In this document: positions 1-7,714 of the stretch, in pieces
Layout of the letters: each line of letters starts with the position of its first letter
Position numbering within the stretch: position 1 is the first letter of the stretch
DNA from: Chitinophagaceae bacterium UBA2467
GTDB lineage: Bacteria; Bacteroidota; Bacteroidia; Chitinophagales; Chitinophagaceae
DNA length: 14,024 bases
Assembly (NCBI GenBank): GCA_002342205.1
Contig: DDPN01000038.1
Location: 10,900 to 24,923 of the forward strand
Reading direction: 5' to 3'
The notes under the pieces: model-generated
The model's input: the letters and a program-made list of their open reading frames with translations, nothing else
Databases searched by the model: none
What the model was told of the DNA's origin: nothing
Program-made: the position numbers and the translations under genes

Positions 1-1914
1 GATTTTCAAACTGGGGGAATGGTGGATGTTACCGAATATCAACAGGGTAAAAGAGGAGGTAAGGTTAAAGTGCGTGCTCACATTGAAGAATTGGATAAGC
101 GAACCCTGGTGATTCGAAGTGTACCTTATGGGGTGACAACAACACAGTTGATGGAGTCAATTGTGAAGGCAAATGACCAGGGTAAAATAAAAATTAAAAA
201 AGTTACTGATAACACAGCAGCACAGGTTGAAGTACAAGTTGACCTGGTCGCTGGCATCTCTCCTGACATTACTATTGATGCGCTTTATAAGTTTACCGAC
301 TGTGAAGTATCAATTTCTCCTAATGCTTGTGTGATTGCAGCTCAACGTCCTCAGTTTTTAAGTGTGCAGGAGTTGCTTAAATTATCCGTAGATCGCACAC
401 AGGAATTGCTTAAGCAAGAATTATTAATTCGTCAAGCAGAGCTAAAAGAAAAATGGCATTATACCTCCCTTGAAAAGATATTTTTTGAAGAAAAGATTTA
501 CAAGGAGCTAGAGAAAAAACACGAGGATTGGGAAAAAGTGTTAGTAGCGATTGAGAAGGCCTTTGAGCCTTTTGTAAAGAAGCTAAAACGAGAAATTACG
601 CGCGAGGATGTACTCAAGTTGACAGAGAAACCCGTACGAAGAATCTATAAACTGGACATCGCTGAACTCGATGAACAAATTAAACAACTTGAACAAGAGC
701 TGAAACAGATTAAGCATCATCTGGACAATCTTGTTGAGTTTGCCATTTCCTATTATGAGAATCTTCAAAAAAAGTATGGAAAAGGTCGCGAACGGAAAAC
801 CGAAATCAAAGAGTTTGAGGTAATTCAAGCGAAACAAGTTGCAATCGTTAATACCAAGCTATATGTCAATCGGGAAGAAGGTTTTATTGGGACTTCGCTG
901 CGAAAAGATGAGTTTTTATTTGATTGTTCTGATTTAGATGATATCCTAGCTATTACGCGATCTGGAATTTTAAAGGTGGTTAAAGTTGCTGATAAAACAT
1001 TTATTGGTAAGGATATTATTCATGTGGCTATTTTCCATAAAAATGATGAGCGTACTACTTACAATATGATTTACGCTGATGGGAAGGCTGGCGTGAGTTA
1101 TGCAAAGCGATTCAATGTTACTGGGGTTACACGAGATAAAGAATATGATCTTACTAAAGGAGAGGATAAAAGTAAGGTTCATTATTTGAGTGTGAATGCA
1201 AATGGGGAAGCAGAGATTGTAAAAATTCTTTTATCTGCTGGTTGCGCGGCACGAATTCGCGAATTTGATTTTTACTTTGAAGAACTTGCTATCAAAGGCA
1301 GAAATAGTATAGGTAATCAGGTAACAAAATATCCAATTCGTAGTATAAAATTTAAGGAAGCAGGTAAGGCTACTCTTTCGTCTACTCGTTCACTTTGGTT
1401 TGACGAACAGTTTGGTCGATTAAATAATGAGGGTAAAGGCCAGCTATTAGGTGCTTTTGAACCTGCCGAGCAACTATTAGTTATTTATAATGACGGATAC
1501 TATGAAGTCTGTGACCAAGAACTCACGCAAAAATTTGATGCAGAAAAAGTTCTTTTGATTGAAAAGTTTAATCCTGACTCCATTTTAACAGCTGTTTACG
1601 TGGATATGGATAAAAAGCAATATCTCGTTAAACGATTCAAAATTGAGACATCCACCCTTCGTACTAAGTTTTGTTTTATAAAAGAGGGGGAGGGCAACTA
1701 TGTAGAGGCGGTTACTACCGATGTTGAACCGATTTTGTCTATGCAACAGGGTCGGGGAGCTCAGTTAAGAAAAGCTAAATTAAAATTGTTGAAGATCGCT
1801 CCCGTTTCTGGTTGGAAGACTGTGGGTACAAAACTGGCTGATTACAGTAAGTCTACTGAAATGGAATGGGTTAAGTCTTCTGCTTCTAGCGAAAAGCTCC
1901 CTGAACTTTTTTAG
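1..1914 (+). CDS. parC: DNA topoisomerase IV subunit A (GyrA/ParC family), 5'-truncated by the window
   Basis: This is the C-terminal 637 residues of a type IIA topoisomerase A subunit, the DNA breakage-reunion subunit that acts with ParE (or GyrB) to decatenate and relax chromosomal DNA. The reading frame is open from base 1 (DFQTGGMVDVTEYQ), so the ATG at 19 is internal; the gene starts left of the window, and the catalytic tyrosine and winged-helix domain are not seen. Visible in order from that ATG are the end of the breakage-reunion core (to about residue 120), a lysine/glutamate-rich helical region (about 120-270), and a beta-pinwheel-like C-terminal domain (about 280-610) with repeated ILKVVKV-type strands. 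The tail ends in ELF. No GyrA-box (QRRGGKG) is apparent, which favours ParC over GyrA. It converges on smpB with only 7 bases between the stops. Family call is firm; ParC versus GyrA is likely but not proven. Confidence 0.9.
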   Translation, partial: DFQTGGMVDVTEYQQGKRGGKVKVRAHIEELDKRTLVIRSVPYGVTTTQLMESIVKANDQGKIKIKKVTDNTAAQVEVQVDLVAGISPDITIDALYKFTDCEVSISPNACVIAAQRPQFLSVQELLKLSVDRTQELLKQELLIRQAELKEKWHYTSLEKIFFEEKIYKELEKKHEDWEKVLVAIEKAFEPFVKKLKREITREDVLKLTEKPVRRIYKLDIAELDEQIKQLEQELKQIKHHLDNLVEFAISYYENLQKKYGKGRERKTEIKEFEVIQAKQVAIVNTKLYVNREEGFIGTSLRKDEFLFDCSDLDDILAITRSGILKVVKVADKTFIGKDIIHVAIFHKNDERTTYNMIYADGKAGVSYAKRFNVTGVTRDKEYDLTKGEDKSKVHYLSVNANGEAEIVKILLSAGCAARIREFDFYFEELAIKGRNSIGNQVTKYPIRSIKFKEAGKATLSSTRSLWFDEQFGRLNNEGKGQLLGAFEPAEQLLVIYNDGYYEVCDQELTQKFDAEKVLLIEKFNPDSILTAVYVDMDKKQYLVKRFKIETSTLRTKFCFIKEGEGNYVEAVTTDVEPILSMQQGRGAQLRKAKLKLLKIAPVSGWKTVGTKLADYSKSTEMEWVKSSASSEKLPELF

Positions 1915-1921
1915 GTTTATT

Positions 1922-2365
1922 TCAATTAGAAGCTAGACCTCGTCGAATTTCTCTTTCGGCTTCTTTTCGTTTGAGGGATTCTCGTTTGTCTGCCAGCTTT
2001 TTACCTCTGGCTAAACCAATTTCTACTTTTACGAGTTGCGAATCTGAGAAAAAGATACGCAGTGGGATTAGCGTTAAACCCTTTTCTTTCAGTTTTGATT
2101 GAATTTTATTTATCTCTCTTTTTTGTAAAAGTAGTTTTCTGTCTCTCAATGGGTCATGATTGTTTGCCGTTCCATGTGTATAGGGTGCAATATGCAGCGA
2201 TTTAATCCAGGCCTCTCCCTCAATGATTATGCAATAAGCATCATTAAAGCTAGCCTTTCCTTCACGCAGGGACTTAACTTCAGTACCCAGCAATTGGATA
2301 CCAGCAGTATACCTTTCCTCAATGAAGTAGGAATGACTGGCCTGTCGATTTTGCAATGCTATCAT
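1922..2365 (-). CDS. smpB: SsrA-binding protein SmpB
   Basis: SmpB binds tmRNA and brings it to ribosomes stalled on non-stop mRNAs (trans-translation) in the cytoplasm. At 147 residues it has normal family length. The N-terminus reads NRQASHSYFIEERYTAG, then GTEVKSLREGKASFNDAYC, matching the conserved OB-fold opening of the family. The C-terminus GKKLADKRESLKRKEAERE is the conserved basic tail that forms a helix in the mRNA channel. The ATG overlaps the accD stop as ATGA (bases 2365-2362 on the minus strand), so translation is probably coupled to accD and the two genes share a transcript. The start is fixed by this overlap and by alignment of the N-terminus with the family. The 3' end converges on parC. 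Confidence 0.97.
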   Translation of the reverse strand: MIALQNRQASHSYFIEERYTAGIQLLGTEVKSLREGKASFNDAYCIIIEGEAWIKSLHIAPYTHGTANNHDPLRDRKLLLQKREINKIQSKLKEKGLTLIPLRIFFSDSQLVKVEIGLARGKKLADKRESLKRKEAEREIRRGLASN

Positions 2366-3279
2366 GAAACGCTGAAGTGAGTGATCAGCTTAGAAAGTTT
2401 CTCTTTTAGTTCTATACGTGGAACAATAAAGTCTAGGAAACCATGTTCAAGGATAAATTCACTTCGTTGGAAACCTTCAGGAAGGTCTCTTTTGATTGTT
2501 TCTTTTATCACACGTGGGCCTGCAAATCCAATCAAAGCTCCTGGCTCCGCGATGTTAACATCGCCTAACATTCCAAATGAAGCAGAAATTCCTCCAAACG
2601 TTGGATCCGTCAAGAGTGAGATATAAGGTAATTGAGCGTCGCTTAGCTGAGACAATTTTCCGCTAGTCTTCGCTAATTGCATAAGAGAAAAGGCGCTCTC
2701 CATCATTCTGGCACCACCACTTTTTGAAATAACTAGGTAAGGAAGCTTGTGTTCAATGCAATAGTCTACTGCTCTCGAAAACTTTTCTCCCATAACACTT
2801 CCTAGTGAACCACCAATGAATTCAAAATCCATACAAGCGATAACTAATCCCTTTCCGTTGATTAGTCCTGTCGCCACGCGCATAGAATCAGTCAAATCAG
2901 TTTTATTCCAAATTTCTTCTAATCGCTTTTGATAAGGCTTTAAATCTGTAAAGCCAAGCTTGTCTTTGCTTCTAATGTTGCTAAATAACTCGGTATAAGC
3001 TCCATTGTCAAAAAGTAATTGAAAATACTCTTCGCTTCCAATCCGAAAATGGTAATTGCATTTTGGGCAGACATGAAGGTTTTCTTCTAATTCTAGTGCG
3101 ACAGTTATAAGTCCACATTCAGGACATTTATTCCATAATCCTTCTGGTGTTTCTTTCTTTTCAGAAGTTTTGGTATTGATGCCCTTTTTAATTCTCCTAA
3201 ACCAGCTCGACTTTCCTTCACCAGATTGCCCACCTTCACCGGTCAGGTTAGCGTCCACATCTTCAAATTTTTTTGCCAT
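2362..3279 (-). CDS. accD: Acetyl-CoA carboxylase carboxyltransferase subunit beta
   Basis: AccD pairs with AccA to move the carboxyl group from carboxybiotin to acetyl-CoA, making malonyl-CoA for fatty-acid synthesis. The 305-residue protein has the hallmark four-cysteine zinc finger (C52, C55, C71, C74 in CPECG...CPKCN). A crotonase-fold carboxyltransferase domain follows, with GGSLGSVMGEKFSRAVDYC near 155-175, SGGARMMES in the active-site region, and DPTFGGISASFGMLGD. The part resembling the E. coli N-terminus (SSWFRRIKKGI) is preceded by about 23 extra glycine/acid-rich residues. I keep the upstream ATG because a TAnnTTTG promoter box lies 16 bases before it. The gene overlaps smpB by 4 bases and is upstream of it in transcription order. 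accA is not in the window. Confidence 0.96.
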   Translation of the reverse strand: MAKKFEDVDANLTGEGGQSGEGKSSWFRRIKKGINTKTSEKKETPEGLWNKCPECGLITVALELEENLHVCPKCNYHFRIGSEEYFQLLFDNGAYTELFSNIRSKDKLGFTDLKPYQKRLEEIWNKTDLTDSMRVATGLINGKGLVIACMDFEFIGGSLGSVMGEKFSRAVDYCIEHKLPYLVISKSGGARMMESAFSLMQLAKTSGKLSQLSDAQLPYISLLTDPTFGGISASFGMLGDVNIAEPGALIGFAGPRVIKETIKRDLPEGFQRSEFILEHGFLDFIVPRIELKEKLSKLITHFSVS

Positions 3280-3295
3280 ACACGTAGTTAGGGTA

Positions 3296-3303
3296 CAAAT
3301 ATA
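3296..3303 (-). promoter_or_regulatory. Putative Bacteroidota -7 promoter box for accD-smpB
   Basis: The minus strand reads TATATTTG, an exact match to the Bacteroidota -7 consensus TAnnTTTG, ending 16 bases before the accD ATG. No clear -33 TTTG is present at the usual 19-21 base spacing, so the assignment rests on one half of the promoter plus its position. It lies in the 61-base gap between accD and the 3' end of the subtilase gene, as expected if accD has its own promoter. Confidence 0.45.
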
Positions 3304-3340
3304 GTAAAGCAGTTACTTTTTGCTTCTTTATCACTATTTG

Positions 3341-5071
3341 TTAAAAGCCTTTGGTCTTTTTGGGCTGAGTAATAGGCTTTTGCGAAGAGGGCACTTCATT
3401 TTTATTGGCTGCTATTATTTTTCTTTCGCCTTTGTAGGTTGATGCTAAGCGAACTGCTTCATAGGCGTTAATTATTCCCCCCGTCCTGGATAAATTAAGC
3501 ATCGTTGTGGGCGTTCCAGTGCCAGGTGTACGCACCGTGTCAGAAACAAGTATACCTGAGCGTTCTATCACTTCTTTCAATTGTATAGCGGATAAGGTGG
3601 GGAAGTACTCTAGCAATAATGCTGCAAGTCCTGCTACAACGGGAGATGCCATACTAGTGCCTTGCAAAAATTGATACGTATTACCGCCAGGAATTGTAGA
3701 ATAGATTTTAACACCAGGAGCAAAAACATCTACTTCGTTTTTACCATAATTGGAGAACCCAGCGGTAATACCACCCGCAGTTGGGTCACCACTTGCTCCA
3801 ACTGTAATCCAATTAGCTGCTTTTTTAGAATCAAGGAAATTGGGTGTTGGAAAATTAAAGGTGGTATCCAGATTTTTTCCATCGTTTCCTGCTGCATGAA
3901 CTAAGAGCACATCTTTAGAAGCTGCATAAGCAACTGCTTCGTCGATCCATTTTTTTTCTGGTGAATAGCTCTTGCCAAAACTCATATTGATGATTTGTGC
4001 ACCATTGTCTACTGCGTATCGGATTGCGAGCGCAATATCTTTATCATGCTCATCACCATCAGGTACTGCACGCAGTGTCATAATTTGTACATTATCTGCA
4101 ATACCATCCATTCCTTTTCCATTTCCTCGGGTGGCCCCAATTATACCACTTACATGGGTTCCGTGCATGGCGGCAGAAAGTGAGACCATCAAATTATTAT
4201 TTCCATAAAATCGATCATTTTTGTCATCATAGTTGTCTTTTACTATTTCTGATCGGTAGGGGTAAGGTGCTTGATCTGCTGCTTTTGTTTTTGTCTCCTG
4301 TCCTTCTATGTAGGATCCAAATTCACCTAAAAAACTAGCGTTGGTGGATTCCAACGCATCATTGTTTAGCATTAGATTGTAGAGCGCGTTTTTAGCACGC
4401 TTTTGATCTGGTTCAGTAGGAGAGAAGGTAGAAAGTTCTTTACCTAAAAAGGTGTCTCTCCCCAGTGCTCTTTTTAAAATACTATCACTTTTCAAAAGAT
4501 TTGTGTAGACCCTTTTCATCATAACTAATTCAGCACCTGCTTGACTTTCAGTGGTGATTTCTTGCTTGGCACGCTTCCACATTTCGTATTTCGCGTAACC
4601 TTCTGCCGAAAATTTAACAAGAGTGGGATCTATGTTCTCTAGCTCATTTTTAAAACGGTGGTAAACCCGCGCTGCTTCGTATGAATCTTTCTCAACATTT
4701 CTGCCATCCTTTCCTCCAATAAAATTCCACCCATGTATATCATCTATATAGCCATTATTGTCATCATCTTTTGAATTACCAGCAATTTCTTTTGAGTTAG
4801 TCCATAAAACAGATTTCAAATCTTCGTGTGTAGTATCAATTCCAGAATCAATTACTGCCACGATTACTGGTTTGCTTTTTCGATTGGTGGCCTTTAAAAA
4901 AGAATAAGCCTTGTCAAGACTAATTCCCCAATATCCACTATCCGTTTTATCTAATAAGTGCCAACCTTTTGGAGTTTCCTTTGGTACAGTTTGAGCAAAA
5001 ATTGGTTGAAGCTGAAGTAATAGAAAGACATATGAAAAAAGAGACAGATTTAGTAATGCTTTTAGTTTCAT
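3341..5071 (-). CDS. Secreted S8 (subtilisin-like) serine peptidase with a large insertion
   Basis: A 576-residue subtilase, probably exported, where it would cleave proteins in the periplasm or outside the cell. A Sec signal peptide covers about residues 1-26 (MKLK, hydrophobic core, PIFA followed by QT). The triad is intact: Asp75 in VIDSG, His303 in HGTHVSG, Ser473 in GTSMASP; the oxyanion Asn is N396 in AAGND. Asp to His spans 228 residues, against 32 in subtilisin, so about 195 residues are inserted. The insertion starts with an acidic, possibly Ca-binding DDDNNGYIDD stretch (102-111) and GWNF, then a charged, helix-rich segment (about 125-260). The C-terminus is a lysine-rich tail without a recognisable type IX sorting domain or autotransporter. 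The ALDH7 gene ends 11 bases upstream, suggesting one transcript; the leader before the ATG is A/T-rich with no Shine-Dalgarno. The substrate is unknown. Confidence 0.92.
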   Translation of the reverse strand: MKLKALLNLSLFSYVFLLLQLQPIFAQTVPKETPKGWHLLDKTDSGYWGISLDKAYSFLKATNRKSKPVIVAVIDSGIDTTHEDLKSVLWTNSKEIAGNSKDDDNNGYIDDIHGWNFIGGKDGRNVEKDSYEAARVYHRFKNELENIDPTLVKFSAEGYAKYEMWKRAKQEITTESQAGAELVMMKRVYTNLLKSDSILKRALGRDTFLGKELSTFSPTEPDQKRAKNALYNLMLNNDALESTNASFLGEFGSYIEGQETKTKAADQAPYPYRSEIVKDNYDDKNDRFYGNNNLMVSLSAAMHGTHVSGIIGATRGNGKGMDGIADNVQIMTLRAVPDGDEHDKDIALAIRYAVDNGAQIINMSFGKSYSPEKKWIDEAVAYAASKDVLLVHAAGNDGKNLDTTFNFPTPNFLDSKKAANWITVGASGDPTAGGITAGFSNYGKNEVDVFAPGVKIYSTIPGGNTYQFLQGTSMASPVVAGLAALLLEYFPTLSAIQLKEVIERSGILVSDTVRTPGTGTPTTMLNLSRTGGIINAYEAVRLASTYKGERKIIAANKNEVPSSQKPITQPKKTKGF

Positions 5072-5082
5072 AATAGATTTTT

Positions 5083-6606
5083 TTAAAGTTCAAATTGTAT
5101 TCCTTGCGCAAGTGGTAAGTTGGTGCTGTAATTAATCGTATTTGTTTGTCTTCTCATATATATTTTCCAGGCATCACTTCCGCTTTCGCGGCCTCCGCCT
5201 GTTTCCTTTTCACCACCAAATGCACCTCCTATTTCTGCTCCACTGGTGCCAATGTTAACATTAGCAATACCACAGTCACTCCCTTCGGCACTTAAAAAAA
5301 GTTCTGCCTCTCGAAGATTGGTTGTCATTATTGAAGAAGAAAGACCTTGTGGCACTTCGTTTTGTATAGCAATAGCCTCGTTTAAATCATGATAGCGAAT
5401 TAAATATAGAATGGGTGCAAAGGTTTCTTGATGTACAATCGATAAATCATGTTTTACTTCAGCAATACAAGGTTTCACGTAACATCCACTTTCATAACCA
5501 GGCCCTTCTAAAACACCGCCTTTTACTATGAAATTGCCGCCAGCGGTTTCGCATGACTTGATTGCATTTAAATAGTGTGTTACAGCTTGCTGATCGATAA
5601 GAGGCCCCATATGATTCGTGCTGTCTAGAGGGTTTCCTATTTTTATTTGCTTATACGCTGCAACTAATTTTTCCTTAACGGCCGAATAGATTGAATCATG
5701 TACAATTAGGCGACGTGTTGTAGTGCAGCGCTGTCCAGCTGTACCAATAGCACCAAAAACAGAGCCTCTTATAGCAATGTTAAGATCAGCTTCTCCTGAA
5801 ATGATAATCGCGTTATTGCCTCCAAGCTCAAGCAGTGATTTACCTAGCCGTTGTCCCACGGTCATCGCTACACTTTTTCCCATTTTGGTGGATCCGGTTG
5901 CAGAGATTAATGGAATTTTTGTAGAGGCAGCCAGCCATTCTCCAACTTCTCTACCTCCGTTTATTAGCACACTGATCCCTTCTGGTAAATTATTTTTAGA
6001 TAAAACGTCTACAATAATTTTCTGGCAAGCAACAGCACAAAGTGGGGTTTTTTCCGAGGGTTTCCAAATGCAGACATTTCCGCATACCCAAGCTAACATA
6101 CTATTCCAACTCCAAACTGCCACCGGGAAATTAAAGGCAGAAATGATTCCAACCAGACCAATGGGGTGGTATTGTTCATACATGCGATGTCCTGGTCTTT
6201 CACTGTGCATGGTTAACCCGTGGAGTTGTCTGGAAAGTCCAACAGCGTAATCGCATATGTCAATCATTTCTTGTACTTCACCCAGCCCTTCTTGCAAACT
6301 TTTTCCCATTTCATAGGAAACTAGGCTCCCTAATTTTTCTTTATGATCACGAAGTGCAATTCCGATTTGACGAACAATTTCTCCTCTTTTAGGTGCTGGA
6401 ATCAGTCGCCATTGTTTCCAAGCAATTTCAGCTTGTTCAATAGCTTTATTAAAATCATCTTTAGTAGCGGTGTCTATTTGTCCAATGAGCTTTCCGTCAA
6501 CAGGGGAGTAAGAAGAAATAATTTCTCCTTTTCCATTCCACCAGTTTGAGCCAGTACTTACGCCTGCCTGTATTTTGTTAGTGTCAAAATATTTTGAAAA
6601 ATCCAT
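5083..6606 (-). CDS. ALDH7-type aldehyde dehydrogenase (antiquitin; probable alpha-aminoadipic semialdehyde / L-piperidine-6-carboxylate dehydrogenase)
   Basis: An NAD(P)-dependent aldehyde dehydrogenase of the antiquitin (ALDH7) class, which oxidises alpha-aminoadipic semialdehyde, the open form of piperideine-6-carboxylate, to alpha-aminoadipate in lysine breakdown. The 507 residues form a full-length ALDH. Visible features are the AFNFP motif with oxyanion Asn159, the cofactor region SATGSTKMG (about 235-243), general-base Glu260 in LLELGG, and the nucleophile Cys294 in GQRCTTTRR. The end of the protein, with NIGTSGAEIGGAFGGEKETGGG, RESGSDAWKIYMRR and LPLAQGI, closely matches what I know of the ALDH7A1 C-terminus, which makes the subclass much surer than a generic ALDH call. 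It sits between the UPF0104 membrane-protein gene (29 bases upstream) and the S8 peptidase gene (11 bases downstream), probably in one operon. No other lysine-catabolic gene is nearby, so the physiological substrate is inferred from the family only. Confidence 0.92.
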   Translation of the reverse strand: MDFSKYFDTNKIQAGVSTGSNWWNGKGEIISSYSPVDGKLIGQIDTATKDDFNKAIEQAEIAWKQWRLIPAPKRGEIVRQIGIALRDHKEKLGSLVSYEMGKSLQEGLGEVQEMIDICDYAVGLSRQLHGLTMHSERPGHRMYEQYHPIGLVGIISAFNFPVAVWSWNSMLAWVCGNVCIWKPSEKTPLCAVACQKIIVDVLSKNNLPEGISVLINGGREVGEWLAASTKIPLISATGSTKMGKSVAMTVGQRLGKSLLELGGNNAIIISGEADLNIAIRGSVFGAIGTAGQRCTTTRRLIVHDSIYSAVKEKLVAAYKQIKIGNPLDSTNHMGPLIDQQAVTHYLNAIKSCETAGGNFIVKGGVLEGPGYESGCYVKPCIAEVKHDLSIVHQETFAPILYLIRYHDLNEAIAIQNEVPQGLSSSIMTTNLREAELFLSAEGSDCGIANVNIGTSGAEIGGAFGGEKETGGGRESGSDAWKIYMRRQTNTINYSTNLPLAQGIQFEL

Positions 6607-6635
6607 TGTAAGTAAAATTGAGGTGTAAAGATATT

Positions 6636-7658
6636 TTATTCAGGGTAGGAGCGACTAATTTCTGTTTTTCTGTTATACCATGGAAGAAGTATAAAACTGA
6701 TTACTCCCCCTAGCATGATTACCAATGTTTGTACCAGCCAAAGTGTCCATCCGAATGCAAGTGCGGTTGAGTAGTCGAGTCCATAGAGTTGCATGGTATA
6801 TAATACTAAATAAGCATAGGCACCAATCCCTCCAGGGGATATAATCATTCCAATACTGCCCACGGAGAGAATTGTTAATGCCTCAGCAAAGCCATACTTT
6901 TCTGTCAAGGGAAAAGCCAAAAAGCCAACATAGCCTGCTAATAAGTAAAGTATCCAAATTAAAAAGGTCAAGCCAATGAAAGATCGGGGCTGATCTAACT
7001 TTTTTATAGAAAATATTCCACTAATAATTTTTTTAAAAGTCCCCCTTGCTAATTGAGTGAGCTCTTTTATTTTTATTTTCTTCCAAATCAACCATCCTAT
7101 TCCCAGCAAAAGAAGAATGAGTAGCAAATAATAGAATAGCCAGGAATCTTTTTGCGTGGGTGAATTGTCAACATTCGGTTTAGTAAATGTTGACAAAATT
7201 GATTCATATAAATTTGGTTGTAGTCCCAGTGTCAAACCAAAAACTACTAGCAAACAAAGTCCATCAAAAAGTCTTTCCAAAATCACAGTGCCTACTAGTT
7301 TTTCAACAGAAACTTTTTCATAACGAGCTAGCACGGTGCAGCGCATAAATTCTCCTAATCGGGGAACCCCTAAGTTTACCAAGTAACCTAATAGGACGGT
7401 TAGGAAAGAATTTGTCGGGTTTACTTTATGGCCCAGCGGATCAATCAGTAATTTCCAACGCAGTCCTCTCAGATAATGGCTGACTAACAAGAGAATACAA
7501 ACGGGTCCAACCAACCATAACCTAGCTTCCTGGATGGATCGCTTTAGTTGATTCCAGTTATCCTCGTTTAAATTTCTGAGGGATAGCCAGGCAAAAAGGA
7601 TCCCAATGCTCAAGAAAGCCAGATATTGTACTCCTATGGTAATGAATCTTTTAGGCAT
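6636..7658 (-). CDS. UPF0104 / LPG synthase-type flippase-like integral membrane protein
   Basis: A polytopic inner-membrane protein related to the transmembrane half of lysylphosphatidylglycerol synthase (MprF N-domain, YbhN/UPF0104 family). The soluble aminoacyl-transfer domain is absent, so lipid lysinylation is not supported; transport or flipping of a lipid is a family-level guess. From the ATG at 7658 it has 340 residues with hydrophobic segments near 8-28, 48-65, 84-100, 122-147, 173-193, 227-249, 258-275 and 297-326. Family signatures are RGLRWKLL (64-71), GYLVNLGVPRLGEFMR (91-106), GTVILERLFD (123-132) and SPGGIGAY (274-281). A TTG at 7670 would add four residues (MQER); I prefer the ATG because an AGGA lies 5 bases before it. 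It is the first gene of the probable operon with the ALDH7 and subtilase genes, and is divergent from the GT5-like gene. Confidence 0.87.
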   Translation of the reverse strand: MPKRFITIGVQYLAFLSIGILFAWLSLRNLNEDNWNQLKRSIQEARLWLVGPVCILLLVSHYLRGLRWKLLIDPLGHKVNPTNSFLTVLLGYLVNLGVPRLGEFMRCTVLARYEKVSVEKLVGTVILERLFDGLCLLVVFGLTLGLQPNLYESILSTFTKPNVDNSPTQKDSWLFYYLLLILLLLGIGWLIWKKIKIKELTQLARGTFKKIISGIFSIKKLDQPRSFIGLTFLIWILYLLAGYVGFLAFPLTEKYGFAEALTILSVGSIGMIISPGGIGAYAYLVLYTMQLYGLDYSTALAFGWTLWLVQTLVIMLGGVISFILLPWYNRKTEISRSYPE

Positions 7659-7698
7659 TCGTTCCTGCAAATTAGTATGATTGAAGCGTTTTATTTGT

Positions 7699-7706
7699 TA
7701 ACTTTG
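7699..7706 (+). promoter_or_regulatory. Putative -7 promoter box for the GT5-like/DUF4270 gene pair
   Basis: TAACTTTG matches TAnnTTTG exactly. A one-mismatch -33 (TATG, 7676-7679) lies 19 bases upstream. The box ends only 8 bases before the ATG at 7715, so the transcript would be leaderless or nearly so. It is in the short divergent region (7659-7714) that must also hold the promoter of the oppositely oriented membrane-protein gene; I could not identify that second promoter. Confidence 0.5.
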
Positions 7707-7714
7707 CAAACCCT

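Noticed and set aside
1860..1930. Possible bidirectional terminator between the convergent parC and smpB genes
   Set aside because: Only 7 bases separate the stops and I found no stem longer than 3 bp; termination may lie inside the opposing genes.
3303..3321. Small hairpin AGTAA-AGCAG-TTACT followed by five T on the + strand
   Set aside because: The stem is only 5 bp and AT-rich, and the T tract is on the strand with no gene ending there; on the - strand, where the subtilase and accD are read, it lacks a T tract. It also adjoins the accD promoter box.
5723..6250. 175-codon open frame on the + strand opposite the ALDH7 gene
   Set aside because: Its translation shows no recognisable domain, and it lies fully antisense to a gene with intact catalytic motifs; it is a shadow of that gene's codon use.
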